DNA of 64,000 bases from Sanghuangporus weigelae (taxonomy: Eukaryota; Basidiomycota; Agaricomycetes; Hymenochaetales; Hymenochaetaceae). The DNA lies in contig CP137318.1 in assembly GCA_033182465.1 (NCBI GenBank), positions 2,914,001 to 2,978,000 of the forward strand. The letters run 5' to 3'. Below the pieces are notes generated by a model. It saw nothing but the letters and a program-made list of their open reading frames with translations. It was not told where the DNA came from and did not search any database. Positions 58,201 to 64,000 of the stretch are shown one piece after another (position 1 is the first letter of the stretch; each line of letters begins with the position of its first letter). The translations under genes were made by a program, and so were the position numbers.

Positions 58201-61200
58201 AGAATGGATTATGATATTGAGCCTACAATGCTCAATCACTGTTCGTTGCAACGGATCCGATAGCGTTTTAACATGTCTCGGATTTCTGCAGGAAGGCGTG
58301 AGCAATATCAAAGCCTTGAAATGTGTGTAATCCCTCACTCATGGACCACACACGGCGCTAGTTGGAATATCAGTGGATATCCCGATGAGAACAGGTTCAG
58401 TACATACCTGGAGGTAGCATCGACGTGACCACAGTATAATCTCGTTCACGAGCCATGACGACGCAAGCGCATTGAGCTCCAGAGTTCTCAGTGGCAATCT
58501 CGGTCAACCTTCGGAGAGCCGACGATAGGTTGATGTCAGAGGCAATATCACTACTCCAGCGAAGGATAGCAGCTAAGTCAGAAGATGTCAGACGGTTAGC
58601 TTCCTCGCCTCGGTAGCCATCATCCGGTAGATCGTCGGAATAGGGCATTTGGCGTAAGCTCAACATCACATTTTCTGTCTGAACTCCTACGTCTGAAGAA
58701 AAGGCGTTTGTTCTATGTATCTTCCGGTCTGAACGCCCAGTGATAGAAATCAGATATTTCCTAGTAAACATGTCAGATCCAGTGGGCACGATAGGCGAAA
58801 CAACTGGTCTTTCATACACTATGCCTCTAGCGCCCCATTGCCCTTGTTTCGATATACCTCGACTTTGAAGCTCGACGCCAAGGCCCTCGACGCCTGTACT
58901 TATAAGAATGAATCATCACAGCTGACCATCGACTCAGCTCACCGGATCGAATAAGATGGCTACCTTGCTAGTGGTACTTAGCTGTCAGAAGGAGGATGTG
59001 GATCGTCTACCGAGCTTACCAAGAATAATGCCCAACCTTCTTCAAAAAGCCAATCATTGTTTGTCGCCAATCTGTATCAGCGTTTCCGTCAATGTATTGC
59101 CTCCTGATACACAAAAAGCAACGTGCGTAACGGCAATATCAAATAGCTTTAAGGCATTGTTGTCCCCCTTCAACGAGGCAAGTTCGGCGTCCTTTAAAAT
59201 TTACATGATTCATCAGAAGGGTTATTCCTTGCAAAGGCAACCAATTCAAAATCAACATACGACGAGAGCCAGCCAAGTCGAGTTATTGACTGGACTCGGC
59301 TCCAGCCACCTGGCGGCAATGATTAGATAACTAGATCTTCTGCTAAAATCATGAACATACTTTCGGATGTATTCCTGGTTCAAGTCGACCTGCCTTAGGT
59401 ACCTTTCTCGCTGGGCGATGGAGACACCACCATTTCTGATGCAACTGATAATAGCGAGACTATGATAACAAAGACTGAATCGGATATATCGATGGTTCGG
59501 ATGATGTTTAGCGGAATGAAGGACTGAAAATCCAAGTTCGGCGGCTTCAGAGTAATAACCCAAGCAGAAGAGCCCTACAACTTTGAATGAGTTGTACCAG
59601 CCTAAAACCATAGGAGTGTTGTTCGATGTCTGTAGTATGTGCTGAAGGAAGGCACTCTCGTCAAACTTCTCGGTGTCAAATATACTTTCTTTGGTCGGGT
59701 TTACAGAAGAGGTATAGAGGGTGTTACCACCAAGAGACCGTATGAGTATAAGGATTCCGTTTGCCTTCAGTCTCATTGAATATGTGAAGTATATCTCAAT
59801 AATAATATCACGCACAAGAGTAAGACGGTCGGATGTCGGAGTCCAAGAACCCATGTCGTTTATTGCCTGAAATCATGGTCAATGCTGCCAACCTTTTCGG
59901 GTGACAAACAGCCTTACGTCTTCAGCCTCGGGTAGCAGCTCAGCGACTAGAACAATACGTTATCTGAAAGCTCGATTTGAAGCCGGAAATTACTTACGGT
60001 GCTCGCAGCAGAAGAAGCGGTTTAAAATGCCGTGTATAAGAGCAAATTCAGCGAACACTCTGCCTTCGCGTCAATATTGCTCGAATATTTTATAGAGGTG
60101 ACTGCTCGCACCTGTCTCCGCTCGACAATCCATATTTCAGCGCAAGTTCACAACGAGGAATATTTTCCCTGACATGTACGTCTTCATAACCAGAAACCTA
60201 TTGAGTTTCATTAACGATTTGTCAGAAACGGAAGCAACAGAATTAGCTAGAATTAGTTACCAAAGCACAATATAAAACTGAAAGGAATTTGTTAGATGAA
60301 TTTCCACCAGAATATCATTGAGAACGAACCGAGAGCACGGCTATTCCGCGCGGAAGAAGCATGTGGTTAGTATAGGTGTGAGATTATAATAGCCGAACGA
60401 ATTGGACAAACCATTTGTCGGAGTTGGAACCGTATGTTTCCGCGATCTGCAGGCCTGCTCGTCCCAAGTCCCTTGAGAAGGCATAGAGTCCTCGTTCTTC
60501 CGCGGTCACTGTTTTAAGGACTTCAGCATTACACGTCGCTTACTAACCAAAAGGATGAAACTAACTGCCTAAAATCCAGAAAAAACCAATTGACACTCCG
60601 GGAGACATTCCTGAGCTAGAACAGACGATGATTCAGTGGTGATTGAAACATGGATAGGTTTTATTACCTCAAGGCAACTTTGATGATAGTGAGACTTAGT
60701 AGTATCACTTCAGAGGGGCTATTTCCAAGGCGCCAATAAGCATTTAGTGCTGAAATATGTAAAAATCTTGCAAATTTTTGATACATAAGCGGTGACCTTA
60801 CTTGCAACTGTGAGAAGTTGTATCGTGAGATCGACTCGTGGATCATCAGCACGAGGTAACTCTATTAGTTTCTGAAATCCGATGGCTAGGATAGCGTCCT
60901 TTACTTCTTCAAATAGTATGTCCATTTCTTCTTTTGTTGCCTTCAGATTAATCTTCAATCCTAGAATTTCCAGTGCTTCCATAGTCCTTTCTACGCCTCC
61001 GGCAAAATCGTTAAGTAAGAATGCGTTGTTGCTTCTCAGCTTGAGGCAGCGGGCCTTATCCTCAGGTGATATTGGTCTGGCATCTTCTAAACAACAGTTG
61101 GAGGATTCCACGTCACCTATGCAAGTGACACGTCTCAGCTTATATTGATGTTGTATTTAAGAGAAAGGTGACCTTTCCACTGATGCAACCTGAAAACAAC

Positions 61201-64000
61201 AAATGATCAATGCTTCATTCTTGAAGGCACCGGAACATATGCTCACTCTGCCAATTTGAGGTATAGTGCGAATGTCCTCGGATAACTGTTTTCACGATCT
61301 TCCTCTGCGAGCAAAAATTGCGCATTCTTCAGTGTCTCGAGGGCGAGCTTTGATGAAAGGGAAGAATCAGCCAAAAGACCCAATGAAGTAACCACACAAA
61401 CCTCATGAGCTCCGCGGGCCCAGGCGGCCAGCCCCGCTTCGTACAACTGCGCGAGAACTTCCTCGCGGATCGAGTGCTCTTTGATAAATTTCAGACATCT
61501 ACCAAATTTACCATATAAATTTTATATCGAGAATGTATGGAATAGTCAGACCGTTTGGCATGCTCCGCGATACGGTAAGGATCGACTACGCGGTCATCTT
61601 GACGAAGCATGAGGATGATCTGAAAAGGCGCAAATGATGGGCATGAGAGACGAGTACAGGGGACACCCTGTAAAGTACGCACTCGCAAAGACATGTTTGC
61701 TATCGTATCCCCGGGTAGCCTGTCTGCCATGGCCATGGCTGTTTGTCGATGTCTGTCATGAGCAAATGAGCACATATCTCGAGCTCTCTGAACTAGCCAT
61801 CCTTCCGTAATAGCCGATTGAAGGCCTTTAATGGAGGACCTCGTGGCGCTACGCCCGGTCAGTTCCTTCATGCTTGGAACCGGTCGTGATCGCCATGCTT
61901 CGTCTGCTTCATTCTCGCCATCACTGCTACCGCTGCTGCTGTCTTCCCAGTCAATCACCGATGCAACCTACAGCTGGATGAGTAAAGAGAAGACCGGCTT
62001 TGACCCAAATTACCTCGTCCGCTTTAAATCTGACAGTACCTATGAGCATACACATACTGTTCCAAAGCGATATTCCCACTCACGTGGCTCCGAAATGGCT
62101 GGCCCAGATCAGGTACCGTTGCGCATCGCTTGGAAGTTCACGCCAATGCGATTCGAGGTATGCATGCTGATCCGTCAAGTCTGAAGACTCTTCAGAGACA
62201 AGATTAGCTTCGATCTGCTTCAAATCGAACGTCCAGTGGTTATGCTGCCAGTCAAACACAGCCTTTATAGATATGGTGAGATCGAACATTATCCGTGAGC
62301 ACCAGATAACTCACTTGATGATGGCGATGAAGCGACGCGAGAAAATTTCGGACGGCGAATGCATTGCCTTGAGAGATTCGGTATACAACACGTGAAAGAT
62401 GTACACAATCATCTTTCGGACGACGCAGTGTCCTTGAAACAAGTGAGAGCACGCTAGCTGCGTTCATTGGCTCTAGTGTTATCCATGTGACTCGAGATTT
62501 GCTTCCGAAAACTTGTCGCAGACGGTCAAGTTTTGAACTTCCTCAAAATGAGTACTGCGAGTTATCCATAGCGAACAATCCACTTACGATCCTTCTTCCG
62601 TACGGACAGAGCCTAAGATGAGCTGGTGAAAAAGATGAATATTTATGACAGGTTACCAGAAAATCGAGCAATTCACCATACGACCCTTAGAATTTGCAAG
62701 GGCCTGGATTAAATCAAGGGACCTTGAAAGAACTCAGATCACTATGCAAACGAGATAAATGCGTAAAATATGTACGGTTCGTCCGCTTCATGGAGGTCAT
62801 CCAGAAAAAGTGCGAGGAGACGGACGTCCGCTAAAACGGCGAACACCTGCTCCACTAAAGTTTGAAAACGTACGCGTAGCTCAGCTGTTGATAGAAGCTC
62901 CAAATCAGGTGTGTTTATGTCTACACCATGCTTTCTGAGCATGTCTTTGAATTCCGGTGCGCCTTGATATAGTAAGGGAGCATTATTCAAGAGTGGTCCT
63001 AGTCTAGTCCGTAAAGTCATTGCGAAACGCTGCATATCAGTCTGAAATATCATCAATTGTCGAAGAACAGAAGAAAGACACTGCAACTGTCAAATAATGA
63101 TTGAAGGAGCTTGAGACGAAGCGAAAGCAGATGTGAAATTCTTACAATGGCAGTGAAGGGGGCGGTCGCCTGAGTTTGAAACTGAGAATTGATTTTACGT
63201 TAGATTTGATCTTGCTTGACGTTGGCTAGAATTCCCACTTTCGCGTGGCCCCAAAGACCATGGGCTGTGGGATAGATTAGTAAGGAGGTAGCGATTCTGG
63301 TATCTCGAGCAACCGTACCTCTCCATTTCGTTTGATTTGTGAGGATTAGAGAACTTTTACCCACGCTACGTCGTACATAAACATAGAAAATCTGTCAATA
63401 TACAATTCATGACGCACCCTGCTGGTCCTGAGATGATGACAGAGCGGGCTATTCCGCGTTCATCAGTATTTTAATCTCACACGCGGGAGTAAGACGCACT
63501 TCCACTTCTCGTGGTACGAGTCTTAGACGCATGCCGAGAACGGCGCCTCTCTAGTCCAAGCGAAGACATCGAGGCAGGACTCCCATCCCGTCCTTGACCA
63601 TGCTTGGTATTTACTGCTCTGGCGGTAGTTTCCGAGATTGCAATGGATCCTACCCCTAAGCTGGCAATAGCGCTAGACGGTGAGTCGCTTACACTGGACA
63701 ACGCCGACTCGCTTCGGTCGTCTCCTGCTTCTATTTGGATAGACATCTCTCCATGGCTCCCGTTATTCGATTGCGACGTTGTAAAGGACTGCCTATGAGA
63801 GCCAAACTGACGAGCATGACTGGAAGCAACTTGACGAATTACGCCACGAATGATTTCTAATTCTTTTTCCCTTCCGAACTAGGATGCCTCAGTTAGGTAG
63901 CAGCGAATACCCGATCCAAGGAGAAACTCACTTACCAACGTATTGGGAATCGTGAATCCCTAAAAGAGAGTTAGTAATCGACACAAATGATGTGTCTAGC
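55242..64000 (-). CDS. Hybrid histidine kinase, group X-like; N-terminus beyond the right edge
   Basis: The gene runs from beyond 64000 down to the stop at 55242, with many introns. In protein order: [14 protein letters not shown] and a P-loop GPAG/VGKSSLI (codons split by an intron near 63370-63430) mark an AAA_16-type NTPase. A long helical region follows (62-59 kb). A GAF-like domain is near 58.5-57.9 kb ([29 protein letters not shown]). HisKA follows with the phospho-acceptor His in [14 protein letters not shown], and HATPase with [22 protein letters not shown] and [14 protein letters not shown] degenerate receiver-like block lies near 56.0-56.4 kb. The C-terminal receiver has [26 protein letters not shown] (phospho-Asp), VVALTAD and [11 protein letters not shown]. 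The order matches fungal group X kinases (S. pombe Mak2/Mak3, Chk1-like), where a Ser/Thr-kinase-like domain comes first; that part would lie outside. Confidence 0.9.

Overview
This window looks like nuclear DNA of a filamentous basidiomycete, most likely an Agaricomycete. Genes are dense and lie on both strands. Nearly every gene is broken by many short GT-AG introns, typically 45-75 nt, and exons as small as 8-15 nt occur. Gene content fits: ammonium permease, sterol C-22 desaturase (CYP61), a group X-like hybrid histidine kinase, basidiomycete-type single-pass surface proteins, and a stand-alone N-terminal dynein heavy chain gene. That last arrangement is known from Schizophyllum commune (dhc1/dhc2). 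I saw no tRNA, rRNA, CRISPR array or recognisable transposon. Splice models were made by hand from reading frame, GT/AG sites and family resemblance. Where exons are listed, their phases were checked for consistency.

Left third (1-20 kb): 3' end of a Ser-rich gene; a Kre9/Knh1-like single-pass membrane protein; a class II aldolase/adducin-type protein; a large multi-pass membrane protein; an ammonium transporter with GATA sites upstream; mitochondrial ribosomal protein S8; prenylcysteine oxidase divergent from an F-box protein with three tiny exons; a dienelactone hydrolase-type enzyme; a small LEA-like, probably mitochondrial protein; and a membrane-anchored short-chain dehydrogenase.

Middle (20-44.5 kb): the N-terminal dynein heavy chain gene (dhc1-like) convergent with homoserine O-acetyltransferase (MET2); VPS4; a Hal4/Npr1-like kinase with a long Ser/Pro-rich N-terminus; ribosomal protein eL19; a MYST histone acetyltransferase; an AGC-like predicted pseudokinase; a HAD phosphatase divergent from a secreted Ser/Asn-rich protein with a CBM19-like domain; and ERG5/CYP61.

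Right third (44.5-64 kb): two tandem paralogues of an unrecognised nuclear-looking family with matching intron positions and a possible degenerate PD-(D/E)XK-like core; a possible small gene; a small multi-pass membrane gene with an in-frame stop and frame breaks (probable pseudogene); LAS1; another single-pass surface protein; and the 3' 8.7 kb of a hybrid histidine kinase (AAA-type NTPase, helical region, GAF, HisKA, HATPase, receiver) running off the right edge.

Most genes are housekeeping or signalling genes with independent jobs, and there is no obvious biosynthetic cluster. The most distinctive items are the split dynein, the SFS-for-DFG pseudokinase and the orphan tandem pair.
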